A stretch of DNA of 64,000 bases from CAZUZS01 sp964624795 (GCA_964624795.1 CAZUZS010000004.1:56646-120645); one strand, 5' to 3'; counted from the stretch's first letter, positions 27,116-36,158 are shown. Numbers and translations: made by a program. Notes: generated from the sequence alone by a model not told the origin.

Positions 27116-27349
27116 TTGTTTTAGAATTAACACAATATGGCTGAAAACAGGTTTCATTCCCTGGAAGAAATATCCCGGAGGCTCTACACGGTGTTTCCGG
27201 GGGTTCAGCTACTCATTCATTAAAGTCAATAACTTCTTCCCCAACGAACCGAAAACACTGAATTGAAAGCGAGAGAACCTTCCAGGATTAAATTCATTGG
27301 CTGTTTCGGAATTGAAATAGTTGGGATAGTTTTGCTTCCGTTCTTTCCC
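27116..27349 (-). pseudogene. Decayed T9SS sorting-domain remnant
   Basis: One minus-strand frame reads KQNYPNYFNSETANEF, then FSVFGSLGKKLLTLMNE, a TAG stop, and later PPGYFFQGMKPVFSHIVLIL. This follows, in order and spacing, the type-A sorting domain (QNYPNPFN, then the LxVYDxLGxxVxTLVNE strand, then GxYFYxMKxGxF and a hydrophobic tail). The in-frame stop and lost residues show decay. The rest of the host protein is missing. Otherwise 27057-27424 is empty. Confidence 0.6.
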
Positions 27350-27424
27350 GGTTCTCTTCACAACTACTGCTTGTAATTTTTTGGCATTGTCGAAATTATT
27401 ACGTGCTTCTCCTGAGACCTTTGA

Positions 27425-27736
27425 TTATATCGATCCCTTCCAGTTTGCCCGAGCAAGCGCAAAAAATTTGCCTCGCGCTTCAGCAGTCATTTCAAAAAAT
27501 TCAACCTGTAATTGCAATCCGAGCTTTTCAATAGGCTGACCAATATTATCAATCAAAGCGTTTTTAATAGCTTCCGGTATTTCTCGTGTGGGCAGTGTCA
27601 TTGCTACCTTAGCAATTTTGTCTTGAACTGAGACGTCCAGTATCATTCCTAAATCTCCCAGGGTAGCGGCTATTTCAGGGTGTTCCACATATTCAATAGC
27701 TCTCAAGACATTTTCTCTGGTAGTGCTCTCCTTCAT
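27425..27736 (-). CDS. MIP18/DUF59-like Fe-S assembly protein
   Basis: A 103-residue protein whose first 80 residues match the MIP18 (DUF59) domain: VEHPEIAATLGDLGMILDVSV and VAMTLPTREIPEAIKNALIDN. This domain is found in SufT/PaaD proteins and at the N-terminus of Mrp-type Fe-S carriers; it supports cluster maturation. The usual cysteine in that domain is not seen. It is the last gene of the island's long minus-strand run and would fit its Fe-S-rich content. Confidence 0.65.
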   Translation of the reverse strand: MKESTTRENVLRAIEYVEHPEIAATLGDLGMILDVSVQDKIAKVAMTLPTREIPEAIKNALIDNIGQPIEKLGLQLQVEFFEMTAEARGKFFALARANWKGSI

Positions 27737-27791
27737 AACGTACCTTTTTTTTGATTTCTATCAGAATTTAGGTGGAAGAATTTATTATTAG

Positions 27792-27998
27792 TTAACAATA
27801 GTTACCCGGAACATCGATGATATCCCATATTTGTTTTCTTTTCCGTTCGCCCTCAAGCAATGATCCAATGTCAAAAAATTCATCCAGCGCCGTATGAATA
27901 AGTTTTTCTAAGGAAATATTATGATACTTTTTGTATTGTTCAATCTTTGCATAAAAATCAGGCGTAATGAAGCAGTTAATTTCTTTCGTTCCTTTCAT
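27792..27998 (-). CDS. Small protein, possible ribbon-helix-helix
   Basis: Sixty-eight residues from the ATG at 27998, which has AAGGAGG five bases upstream; a longer reading from 28049 lacks a ribosome site. The segment KEINCFITPDFYAKIEQYKKYHNISLEKLIHTALDEFF has the strand-helix-helix look of CopG/Arc-type DNA-binding proteins. No name can be given. It follows a methyltransferase gene. Confidence 0.5.
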   Translation of the reverse strand: MKGTKEINCFITPDFYAKIEQYKKYHNISLEKLIHTALDEFFDIGSLLEGERKRKQIWDIIDVPGNYC

Positions 27999-28051
27999 GA
28001 TTTCCTCCTTGTTAATATAAATTTTGGAGTTTTTTCTTATCAATTTCACTT

Positions 28052-28636
28052 TTATTGTTTTGTTTTATTCTGGAATTTTTTGAAATTGATAATTACTCCT
28101 GTTTCAAAATAATCATCATGTATTAAAAGCTTTTTATCCTCCCCCACCAAAATAAAATGGTTTCTCTCGATTTCCTTTATGATATCATTATTACTTAATT
28201 CCGCTAAATGCCACATCGGTATATTTGATTGATTATGTTTAGGAAATACAGATAATATTCCACTGTCTTTTAAGATAGCATTTATGGATTGGTAGAGTTG
28301 TTCTCGTTCATATTGGTTTAAGTAATGGAGTACATCATATAAAAGTACGGCATCAACGGAAACGGCAGGTAAATCGATGTTCGGTTTGTCGGAGATAATT
28401 GGCATAATATTACCGAGTCCTTCAGCTTTCGCGGTTTTTATCAATTGATCAATAGCAGATCTTTCGCGGTCAATGGCATAGACTGTACCGTTGGCACCGA
28501 TCACCTGGGCAGCAGGGATGGTGTAATGCCCGGTGTTGCATCCAAAATCAACGATGAGCTGCCCTGCTACGATCCCAAGTTCCTTGAAATACTGTACTCC
28601 TTCATACATAATCCAGCGTTGCACATCTTTATTCAT
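28052..28636 (-). CDS. Class I SAM-dependent methyltransferase
   Basis: About 194 residues. Motif I is IVDFGCNTGHYTIPAAQ, followed by VYAIDRERSAIDQL (acidic loop), the DAVLLYDVLHYL motif and a C-terminal strand. Substrate unknown. I prefer ATG at 28636, two bases after the stop of the upstream gene; a TTG at 28678 would give 14 more residues and a 41-base overlap. It lies next to a membrane methyltransferase in the same run. Confidence 0.75.
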   Translation of the reverse strand: MNKDVQRWIMYEGVQYFKELGIVAGQLIVDFGCNTGHYTIPAAQVIGANGTVYAIDRERSAIDQLIKTAKAEGLGNIMPIISDKPNIDLPAVSVDAVLLYDVLHYLNQYEREQLYQSINAILKDSGILSVFPKHNQSNIPMWHLAELSNNDIIKEIERNHFILVGEDKKLLIHDDYFETGVIINFKKFQNKTKQ

Positions 28637-28637
28637 T

Positions 28638-29168
28638 TCAATTCGATTCCAGTTTTTCAATTGGGGCTGATTTTCCAAATAATTGCTTCAAACAGATCGG
28701 ACGAAACGAGAACATGGGTACTTGATCACAATATCGATGATACTCATCACCAAATTTTTTGACAGTCTGAGGTTCTTCAACCAGTTTTATCATGATAATC
28801 ATAGTAAGCATTTCCAATGGAGCAATGATCAGAATAAAAGACAATGATCCTACAATAAAGGCAATAGCCCAGGGAAATAAGAGTAATCCGAAATGCATCG
28901 GGTGACGCATACAGGCATAGTATCCTTCGGTGACCAGTTTATTGGTTTGAAGCCTGGGGAGGTTTCCTTCTCTGCCTAAACTGGCCAAAAGCCTGCCGGT
29001 ATTCCGGCTACAGTTTATTACCGATCTTAACATTATCAGTCCAATAATAAAACCGATGACATGAAGCCATGGATTCATGATCCATGATTTAAATAAAACC
29101 GTATCCAACCATATACCGGCCGCACTTCCGCCAACTAACATAAATATCCAAATTAGAATGCGTATCAT
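28638..29168 (-). CDS. Isoprenylcysteine/phospholipid methyltransferase-like membrane protein
   Basis: A 176-residue protein with about four hydrophobic helices and the C-terminal ICMT/PEMT-like signature YACMRHPMHFGLLLF and VEEPQTVKKFGDEYHRYCDQVPMFSF. In this family the RHP motif and the late EE bind SAM. Bacterial members methylate lipids or unknown small molecules. Two methyltransferases in tandem suggest a shared pathway, which is inference. Confidence 0.7.
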   Translation of the reverse strand: MIRILIWIFMLVGGSAAGIWLDTVLFKSWIMNPWLHVIGFIIGLIMLRSVINCSRNTGRLLASLGREGNLPRLQTNKLVTEGYYACMRHPMHFGLLLFPWAIAFIVGSLSFILIIAPLEMLTMIIMIKLVEEPQTVKKFGDEYHRYCDQVPMFSFRPICLKQLFGKSAPIEKLESN

Positions 29169-29188
29169 TTAAAATCTCATATTTTTTT

Positions 29189-31048
29189 CTATAGATTCTT
29201 TGCTGTAACATAAGCATCGCGAATGGCATCCTGAGCTTTCCCGACTTTTTTGGCATCGCCGATCAAAAATACGGGCAATTTATCTTTTAACTGGTCATAC
29301 AATGGTGAAAAGCTTTTCATACCTGTGGCGACCACAATCTTGTCAACATTCTGCAATACTATTTCTTTTTCACCCGATAGAAAAACTTTAGTGCCATCCA
29401 CTTTTGCAACCTGATAACCAGCATATATGGGCACCTTTTTCATTTTGAGCTTTTTCAAAGTCATGGCCTTCTCTATCATTTCCATACCATTCGCAATTTC
29501 TTCCAGCATTTCCACGATCATAACATAGTTGTCCTTTTCGATCAGTTTGTTGGCAATTTCCACCCCGATTAATCCACCACCAATTACCAGAACCTTTTTG
29601 TTCTCCGGCAAATTTTCATCCAATAAAAATTCCGCCCAATAATACTCTTTCAGGCCTTCAATTTGGGGGAAAACCGGAATGGCACCTGTTGCAATAACAA
29701 CACTATCATAACCACCGGCGAATAAATTATTCTGATCCGCTTCCTTTTTAATAACCGGAATGTTTTTTTCTTTAATTTCATATTCGAAATAATCCACAAT
29801 TTCTTTCAGGCTTTCTTTATTAGGCGGCAGGCAGGCCAAATTAAATTGCCCCCCAAAACGGTTCTTTTCAAAAAGAACCACTTCGTGTCCTCTTTCTTTC
29901 AGCGTTAAAGCCGCCTGCATTCCGGCTAATCCACCGCCAACCACCGCATATCTTTTTCTATCGACTGCTTGCCTTACTGGCACGTCATCATATCCAACCA
30001 GCGGGTTAACCACACAATGCAAACCCTGCCCGGATTTGACTCCTCCCAAACATCCTTCTGAGCAAGCCAGGCAAGGCCTAATTTTTCCTTTTATCTCGTG
30101 AAGATACTTACCGACAAAATCGGGATCTGCCACAAGCGCTCTTCCTAAAGCGATGAATTCTGCACCGTATTCTTTCTTCAAACTATCGACATCAGCAATA
30201 GAGTTAATCCGACCGACATAAACAACCGGCAGTTTTACCTCTTGATGGATCAGTCGCGCCAGTTCCCAGGTTTTTCCTTTGGAAACAAACATGTGCTGAA
30301 AAAACCAGGGGGGAGTGGAACAGACGGTTCCGGCAGAAACATGCAATGCCTTAACTCCTTCGTCCTTTAAAATTTTAGCAAGTTCAATCATTTCCTGGAT
30401 TTTTATTCCATTGGGAGTCATTTCATCGCCGCTAATTCTAACAATGATGGGCAGATCAACGGCCTGTTTAATTTCGTCCAAAACCCCAAGAGGAAAGCGA
30501 ATCCGGTTCGCGAAACTCCCGCCATATTGGTCAACCCGATCATTCACAGCCGGTGAAATAAATTGCGCCAGCAAATACCCGTGCCCCATTTGCAATTCAA
30601 TGATATCAAAATCAGCATCACGAGCCCGAATTGCTGCATCTTTAAAAAGTTGAATAACCTTTGCCATGTCTTCCGGTGTCATTTGTTGGGGAACTGCGCC
30701 TCCATTTTCACACTGTTTACCGGTTGAGGAGAGAAAATAATTTCCGGGGATTTTGGGATTCGCCATCCGTCCGGGATGATTGAGGTGGGCTATCACTTTA
30801 GCGCCTGCTTGATGAATTTCACTATTAAGCCTTTTTAACTCTGGAATTTTATCATCATTATCAATCCCAATCTGAGTCGGGATCTCCCGCAATCCCGGAT
30901 TTAGATACATCGGCTCCAGGGTAATTGCTCCTAGGGATTCACTTCTTTCCCTATAAAAACGGGTATGTTTAGCATTTACAAAACCACTGCAATCGCTATA
31001 GCCAAGCTTTATCGGAGCCATAATGAACGGATTTCTTAAATTGAGCAT
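29189..31048 (-). CDS. NADH:flavin oxidoreductase / 2,4-dienoyl-CoA reductase-like
   Basis: A 619-residue three-domain enzyme. Residues 1-330 form an Old Yellow Enzyme TIM barrel with FMN (start MLNLRNPFIMAPIKLGYSD, later HLNHPGRM and GHGYLLAQFISPAVN). A 4Fe-4S site follows, CLACSEGC plus a cysteine 12 residues on. The last 250 residues bind FAD and NAD(P) (AVVGGGLAGMQAALTL, VIGGGLIGVEIA). Relatives include FadH, trimethylamine dehydrogenase and enoate reductases of anaerobes. The substrate is not known. ATG at 31048 has GGAGGAG upstream; an ATG five codons earlier does not. Confidence 0.85.
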   Translation of the reverse strand: MLNLRNPFIMAPIKLGYSDCSGFVNAKHTRFYRERSESLGAITLEPMYLNPGLREIPTQIGIDNDDKIPELKRLNSEIHQAGAKVIAHLNHPGRMANPKIPGNYFLSSTGKQCENGGAVPQQMTPEDMAKVIQLFKDAAIRARDADFDIIELQMGHGYLLAQFISPAVNDRVDQYGGSFANRIRFPLGVLDEIKQAVDLPIIVRISGDEMTPNGIKIQEMIELAKILKDEGVKALHVSAGTVCSTPPWFFQHMFVSKGKTWELARLIHQEVKLPVVYVGRINSIADVDSLKKEYGAEFIALGRALVADPDFVGKYLHEIKGKIRPCLACSEGCLGGVKSGQGLHCVVNPLVGYDDVPVRQAVDRKRYAVVGGGLAGMQAALTLKERGHEVVLFEKNRFGGQFNLACLPPNKESLKEIVDYFEYEIKEKNIPVIKKEADQNNLFAGGYDSVVIATGAIPVFPQIEGLKEYYWAEFLLDENLPENKKVLVIGGGLIGVEIANKLIEKDNYVMIVEMLEEIANGMEMIEKAMTLKKLKMKKVPIYAGYQVAKVDGTKVFLSGEKEIVLQNVDKIVVATGMKSFSPLYDQLKDKLPVFLIGDAKKVGKAQDAIRDAYVTAKNL

Positions 31049-31066
31049 ACCTTTCTCCTCCATACA

Positions 31067-31708
31067 TTAATAAACTTCTATTACCCGCCCAACACCCCCT
31101 TCGATGTACTGTTGAGGGAATCGGGTCTTAAGCTCCGATTTGTAAATCGTGCAGTGGGTAGCGCAAATTAGCTTCAAATCATTAAATAAATCAAACTGAT
31201 CAAAACCATGAAGTCCACCAATAATTCCGTAGATATATCCAAACTGACCGGCAATATCTAAAATTTTATTCATTTGGGGATGTGAGCATCCCACAAATAT
31301 TGTCAGTCCCTTTTCCGTTTTGACCGCCATCGCCTGTTCAATTCCTTCCAACTCCCCGGTAGAATAAAGGCCATCGGAAATTTGAGTTGGCCTGTATAAA
31401 CATACCACTCTCCCAGCATTTTGTATGTCTCTCAAGGAAGGTGGAACATAAATATTTGCTCTTTTGTTAATATCTGCGAATTCCAGAAGTCCTCCAACAT
31501 GATCAAAATGGTCATGGGAAATAAATACTGCGTCAATCGCGGTAGGATCAATTTTTAATTTATGCATATTTTCAAGCAAAATATCAGCGTTTGCGCCGGT
31601 GTCAAAAAGAATCCTTTTATCATTTGTTTCAACAACACAGGAAAACCCCCAATCCTCTCGTAAATCTTCACTTGTGGTGGTGTTATCGAAAACAATAGTC
31701 GCTTTCAT
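31067..31708 (-). CDS. MBL-fold metallohydrolase
   Basis: A 213-residue metallo-beta-lactamase-fold protein of the group named after the dihydropterin ribofuranosyl aminobenzene phosphate synthase. The metal motif is complete: SHDHFDHVGG (HxHxDH), with VGCSH and GGLHGF further on. It ends GGVGRVIEV. It is a close paralogue of the protein at 33290-34048 (shared WGFSC, LFDTGxxxxILLxNMxKL). The family sits near Fe-S and ORP-type genes in many anaerobes; the reaction is not established. Confidence 0.75.
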   Translation of the reverse strand: MKATIVFDNTTTSEDLREDWGFSCVVETNDKRILFDTGANADILLENMHKLKIDPTAIDAVFISHDHFDHVGGLLEFADINKRANIYVPPSLRDIQNAGRVVCLYRPTQISDGLYSTGELEGIEQAMAVKTEKGLTIFVGCSHPQMNKILDIAGQFGYIYGIIGGLHGFDQFDLFNDLKLICATHCTIYKSELKTRFPQQYIEGGVGRVIEVY

Positions 31709-31745
31709 TATTTATCCTCATTATTTAATTATTTAACAGACATGC

Positions 31746-32699
31746 CTAACCTCGTTTTTTATGTCGGTCCAATTTTCTCAGATAGAATTTGTTGCCTTCG
31801 AAAGTCGTCTCCAACAATTTTTCTTCGTGAACCATCTGGTGCACAATCAACCAGTCACTGTTAGAACGCTCAAGAAAGCTGTTTACAGCATCGGCACGCA
31901 TGGGATGAACGGCAGTGATACTTAACAAATCTTCTTCCACATTTCCGGTGAAAGCGAAGGCATTTCCTTCGTAACCGATTAGCAATTCTACCTGAGGTAT
32001 TTTTTGTCTCAAAATGTGATAGGCTTGATTTATTTTTTCTTCCGCAGGCGCTACCGCATAGCTCTCCGCCGGGGGACGAGTAGGGATGGCGAGATAAGCT
32101 ACAGAAGGTTCTATTTGGGCTAAATATTCTGAAACTTGCTGTAATTCTTTCTGATCATCATTTACTTCTTTAACCAACATGGTTTCCGTTACTAATTTTC
32201 CTTTGAATTGCCCCGCAAAATTCATAATCCCATCTAAAAGATTTTGCAGATGCAATGTATGGTGCGGACGATTAGCCTTGCGCCAGGTAGTCTCTGTTAC
32301 TGAATCGACCTTCACGGAAACCCAATCCGCTTTCAACAACTCCTCCCGCACTTCTTCCCGTCCAATTAGGGACGAATTGGTAATCACCGCAATTGGGATT
32401 TCCAGTTCTCTCAACAATTCAATTTCCTTACCTAAATTGATGTCCAGAGTAGGCTCCCCATCCGAAACAAAAGTAAGGAAATCAAGTGGTTGCTTGTTTT
32501 CTCTTACCTGCCCGATCTTTTGGCGCACTTCCTGTAGAACCTGTTCTGGCGGGTAATATGCCTGTCGTTCTATCCGCATTTTAATGGTTCTGCCCAGTTG
32601 ACAATACACACAGGCATAGCTGCAAATTTTCGGTGGAATGTTGTTTATTCCCAAGCTGTGCCGCAATCTTCGGGACGGTACTGGGCCAAATACAATCAT
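31746..32699 (-). CDS. Radical SAM protein
   Basis: About 317 residues from ATG at 32699. It opens VFGPVPSRRLRHSLGINNIP with the cluster motif CSYACVYCQLGRT (CxxxCxxC), then the DFLTFVSDGEPTLD motif (GEPT-like) and LVTETMLVKEVNDD, as in the COG0731-type radical SAM family common next to NifX and MinD-type genes in anaerobes. The C-terminal 80 residues include a winged-helix-like part (NSFLERSNSDWLIVHQMV). Reaction unknown. Confidence 0.75.
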   Translation of the reverse strand: MIVFGPVPSRRLRHSLGINNIPPKICSYACVYCQLGRTIKMRIERQAYYPPEQVLQEVRQKIGQVRENKQPLDFLTFVSDGEPTLDINLGKEIELLRELEIPIAVITNSSLIGREEVREELLKADWVSVKVDSVTETTWRKANRPHHTLHLQNLLDGIMNFAGQFKGKLVTETMLVKEVNDDQKELQQVSEYLAQIEPSVAYLAIPTRPPAESYAVAPAEEKINQAYHILRQKIPQVELLIGYEGNAFAFTGNVEEDLLSITAVHPMRADAVNSFLERSNSDWLIVHQMVHEEKLLETTFEGNKFYLRKLDRHKKRG

Positions 32700-32741
32700 A
32701 ATGATCATTCCTTTTTTTCAATCCTTCAAAATATTTTTCAT

Positions 32742-32834
32742 TTATCGTGGAATTCGTTTCTTCTGCTCCCAAAATTCCGTTTTGCTCTCTTCATGATCTG
32801 GATTGGGCGCGATGCAATCTACTGGACAGACCTT
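32742..32834 (-). pseudogene. Ferredoxin C-terminal remnant
   Basis: Thirty codons reading KVCPVDCIAPNPDHEESKTE and on to a TAA stop, like the second cluster and acidic tail of a bacterial 2[4Fe-4S] ferredoxin. Directly upstream in frame is a stop, so the first cluster and the start are gone. It lies in the gap between the cupin and radical SAM genes and must have been part of this locus or its source. Confidence 0.55.
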
Positions 32835-32934
32835 TTATTAAATAAATTTGCTCTTTATCAAATTCATTTATTTTGAATAAACTTAATCTAGCAACCAAAA
32901 TCCAAAGCAGTTTTGCCAACCAACTGGCTTCTAT

Positions 32935-33249
32935 CTATAACGGATCCCATATTACCAAAATTGTGGCTCCTTTTTCTGAGGTAAACGGCCCATGATCGAT
33001 TCCTTTGGGAATCAGCCGAAAGGTACCTTCTCCATACGTCTTTCCATCGCTTTCATATTGCCCCTCCAAAACAAAATGTTGTTCGGTGGTCATATGAGAA
33101 TGTGCTTCCATATCAAAACCAGCGAGTATTTTAAGCAAAAAAGTCCTGGCACTTTTTTCTTCCCGAAGTATTTTTATTTGGGTTCCTTTCGGATACCCCT
33201 GGGCATCCTGCCAGGGAATCTTATTATGGCTGATAAATAAATCCATCAT
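32935..33249 (-). CDS. Cupin-domain protein
   Basis: A 104-residue single-domain cupin from ATG at 33249, which has GGGGG nine bases upstream. The metal motif is in EAHSHMTTEQHFVLEGQYES (HxH, then E and H later in GIDHGPF). No enzyme activity can be deduced. It lies next to the degenerate MBL gene (40 bases). Confidence 0.7.
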   Translation of the reverse strand: MMDLFISHNKIPWQDAQGYPKGTQIKILREEKSARTFLLKILAGFDMEAHSHMTTEQHFVLEGQYESDGKTYGEGTFRLIPKGIDHGPFTSEKGATILVIWDPL

Positions 33250-33289
33250 GATAAACCCCCTTTTTGTTATTTTTGGTTGACAAATCTTC

Positions 33290-34048
33290 TCAGTCAATTT
33301 GTATCACTTTTCCCACGCCCATCTCGATATAGTCATTACCATACACCTTTTTAAATCGAAGACGGCAATTTTCTTCACAGCAATGACAGGGCGCTACTTT
33401 TTGCACTTTTAACATTTTAAAAGCTTCAAAAACTATTAATTTTTCTGAATCCGAAAGGCCATAAAAATGGAATCCGCCAAGAGCTAAATAAATAGGTTTG
33501 CCTGGTAAGACTTCTTTTGTCTTCTGCAAAATGGGTATGATCCCATGATGCGCACAGCCCGTTACCACTACAATGCCCATAGAAGTATCTATTGCCAGGG
33601 CTTGTTCTCTAAAAAATCCCGTAAATGTACCGAGTGTAAACAGCCTTGGCTTTATTTCAGAAAATTCGGCTACTCGAATGGTTTTTACTCCTGCCTTTTC
33701 GATAGAATTGATGATGCGTTTAGGAAAAGATTCCGGTATATAAGCGGATACCTGCGGATTTATTTGTAAGAACTCATTCAGGCCCCCAATATGGCCCGCC
33801 CTATTATGGGATAATAAAACAATTTGGACTGTTTTGGGATTAATCCCCAGCTTTTTCATGTTTGATAAAAGAATATTACCGTCTCCGCCTGTATCAAAAA
33901 GTAGAGTCGTTTCACCAACCGCGATTAAACATGAAAATCCCCACCCGGTTTTAAGGCCCCGGATATGTGCCATGCTATCGTAAAGTAAAGTTAAGCGCAC
34001 ATCTTCAAATTCTTGCTGCCAGTTATTCAACTGCTCTAAATGTTTCAT
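33290..34048 (-). CDS. MBL-fold protein with degenerate metal motif
   Basis: A 252-residue paralogue of the MBL protein at 31067. Where that one has SHDHFDHVGG, this one reads SHNRAGHIGG: the second His is Arg and the metal-bridging Asp is Gly. VTGCAHHG and GGFHFYG remain. It ends EMGVGKVIQID. A CHCCEENC stretch near the C-terminus adds four cysteines. So the two-metal site is probably not formed and it may have a structural or binding role. Its start overlaps the peptide deformylase stop by ATGA. Confidence 0.7.
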   Translation of the reverse strand: MKHLEQLNNWQQEFEDVRLTLLYDSMAHIRGLKTGWGFSCLIAVGETTLLFDTGGDGNILLSNMKKLGINPKTVQIVLLSHNRAGHIGGLNEFLQINPQVSAYIPESFPKRIINSIEKAGVKTIRVAEFSEIKPRLFTLGTFTGFFREQALAIDTSMGIVVVTGCAHHGIIPILQKTKEVLPGKPIYLALGGFHFYGLSDSEKLIVFEAFKMLKVQKVAPCHCCEENCRLRFKKVYGNDYIEMGVGKVIQID

Positions 34049-34575
34049 AAATATTTCTTTCGAATTTTAAGTAATTGATTCGAGTCTTTTTGCTCCGTTT
34101 CTTTGATTTCTTTAGTCAGTAAAAATCTTTCGACCGGAAAGGCATGATCAATAATAAGTACGCCATTCAGATGATCAATTTCATGTTGGAAAACCCGGCT
34201 TATCAATCCATTTAACTCGAGTTCTTTCTCTTTACCTTTTAGATCGACTCCCCGAACAAGCATGGTGTAATTACGCCTTATTTCTACATGAATTCCCGGT
34301 AGACTTAGGCAACCTTCCTCGAACCGGTCCTGACCCCTCTTTTCAATGATTTCCGGATTTATTAAAGTAATCAAGCCTTCCCCAACATCCGCAATAATAA
34401 CCCGTTGAAGCACGCCTACTTGCGGTGCTGCCAGACCGATGCCATCATTTTCGTACATTAGTCGGGTCATACTACTGAGGAGATTATGCAAATCACTATT
34501 CAGATTCTCCACGGGAAGTGCTTTTTGGCGTAACATCATGTCAGGATAAATTCTTAATTGAAATTTTTTTGACAT
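34045..34575 (-). CDS. def: Peptide deformylase
   Basis: A 176-residue Fe/Zn deformylase. All three motifs are intact: GIGLAAPQVG, EEGCLSLPG and HEIDHLNG. Deformylases remove the N-formyl group from nascent proteins, but a copy inside an accessory locus, and not next to fmt, suggests a second enzyme besides the housekeeping one, perhaps with another job. It overlaps the MBL gene downstream by four bases. Confidence 0.9.
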   Translation of the reverse strand: MSKKFQLRIYPDMMLRQKALPVENLNSDLHNLLSSMTRLMYENDGIGLAAPQVGVLQRVIIADVGEGLITLINPEIIEKRGQDRFEEGCLSLPGIHVEIRRNYTMLVRGVDLKGKEKELELNGLISRVFQHEIDHLNGVLIIDHAFPVERFLLTKEIKETEQKDSNQLLKIRKKYL

Positions 34576-34598
34576 TTTTCAGCACTCTTGTTAGTCAA

Positions 34599-35618
34599 TT
34601 AAAATCCAAGTGCTACACTAACAGCACCAATTGCAAAACCTGTCAGCAAGTTGATTGATTTGATAAAAATGAAATCCCTCCGGGAATGAGCGAGCACCGG
34701 CAGCATTCCATGACCATCCTGCACAATGGAGCTGGCCATGAGGATACTGAACGGAACGGCACCTTTGGCAAATAATGTGACGAACAGGAGATGTGGTCCC
34801 GATTCCGGAATTATTCCCACCAGTGATGCTACACTAAGTACTATCCAGTGATTTTTCTGAAAAATATCGGTGAGATGTAATTGATCAATAAGCAAAAACA
34901 GGATTAACAACGTTCCAAAAGTCCATAAAAATATCCGGGGCACATGCTTGCGGGCCACATGATTCCATAAATGCTCTTCCAGAAAATGATCTGGAACGGT
35001 AAATACAATAAAAAGTGCAAGCCCGGTAACCAATAGAATGGAAATGCGTACCCAATTCCATACCGGTGGACCGATTTGTCCGGTAAGGACTGTGATTGTA
35101 AACACGGATAAGAAGACCATTAACACTGTCCGAAAAGGCGAGCGATGTTTCCACTGTTCCAGGATTTGATCAGCCGGAAAACAGCGGCAGCTCACGAAAG
35201 TATGCAATTCGAAGCCTTCGCATTTTGCTGATTTGCGGGTTTTATATTGGCCAGAAAAAACATCCGTCAAATACCCGGCTAACAATCCGATAAAAAATAG
35301 CACAATCATTAGCAATATGGCATGCCTCGGTATCATTGCCAGCATCACAAATGTCTCATCACCACTGGTGGCAATCATGGCAGCCACAACTGCTCCCAGT
35401 GTAAGTATGCGGTGCGAGTACATGGCTACCACAATAAAAGCGCCCAGGCAGCCGGGTATGACGCCCATGAATGCAGCAAAAATATACTGCCCCCACCGGG
35501 AAGCAGCCAGGTGCTGCCGCCAACTGCCGCTGCTAAGCACATTGATATATTCAATTACCAGCATCATTACAAGCACAAACCCGGTAATCATTAATGAATG
35601 ATTGAAAACGCCAACCAT
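34599..35618 (-). CDS. ArsP_2-type membrane transporter (putative metal exporter)
   Basis: A 339-residue protein with about ten hydrophobic helices, similar to the putative 10-TM heavy-metal exporter family (ArsP_2/PF11449 type), some members of which are called putative manganese transporters. Typical is IEYINVLSSGSW, the GVIPGCLGAF turn and MIATSGDETFVMLAMIP. A central cytosolic loop has CEGFELHTFVSCRC, Cys/His-rich as for metal contacts. The metal is unknown. Confidence 0.65.
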   Translation of the reverse strand: MVGVFNHSLMITGFVLVMMLVIEYINVLSSGSWRQHLAASRWGQYIFAAFMGVIPGCLGAFIVVAMYSHRILTLGAVVAAMIATSGDETFVMLAMIPRHAILLMIVLFFIGLLAGYLTDVFSGQYKTRKSAKCEGFELHTFVSCRCFPADQILEQWKHRSPFRTVLMVFLSVFTITVLTGQIGPPVWNWVRISILLVTGLALFIVFTVPDHFLEEHLWNHVARKHVPRIFLWTFGTLLILFLLIDQLHLTDIFQKNHWIVLSVASLVGIIPESGPHLLFVTLFAKGAVPFSILMASSIVQDGHGMLPVLAHSRRDFIFIKSINLLTGFAIGAVSVALGF

Positions 35619-35726
35619 ATTATTTCCTGGTTATAGAAAATAAAATCATGTTATCCAAAATGCCGTCCTTCATATCTCGTCCCCAACAGGAATACAATTA
35701 ATAAAGTTTATTCACTTTTATCATCA

Positions 35727-36122
35727 TCAATCATCCTTTCCCATAACCGGATTGGAACAATTGAATTTCATCAATCGATTCCGATAACCAAATACCGTTT
35801 GAATCGTTTCAATAGCTGCAAATCCGGTTTTTTTCAAATAATTAGCAACTTCATCAACAGAATAAAACGCGGCGATTCCATCATGTACCTTTATCCAAAG
35901 TTTACCTGAGAATTCACGCATTGTCTTTGCCGGTTCCACGCCTTCTTTGATGCCTAAGGGCAGCGAAAATCTTCCGGTTCCAATGCCGATTTCAATTCCC
36001 GTTTTCCTTTCCGGAATGAATTGACGAACAGCTTCAACTTCTGATAAATAAGCATATCGGTGCTTTTCGAACCATTCTTCGTATTCTTTCAAATATTTTT
36101 CAAAAGGTTCTGTGCGGGGCAT
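35727..36122 (-). pseudogene. SAM methyltransferase with internal deletion
   Basis: About 131 codons from ATG at 36122. The N-terminus (MPRTEPFEKYLKEYEEWF) and motif I (IEIGIGTGRFSLPLGIKEGVEP) match a class I methyltransferase of normal length about 200. It then passes directly to FYSVDEVANYLKKTGFAAIETIQTVFG, which belongs near the C-terminus; roughly 70 residues with motifs II and III are missing. The frame is kept, so a shortened protein may be made, but the methyl-transfer site looks lost. Confidence 0.65.
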
Positions 36123-36158
36123 CTGTGTTACCTCATCAATCAAATTATTGTTACTTCC

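Noticed and set aside
32755..32800. Possible further sigma-54 promoter before the radical SAM gene
   Set aside because: GG and GC are ten bases apart, but the rest of the element (CGGAATTTTGGGAGCA) is poor and it lies inside the ferredoxin remnant.
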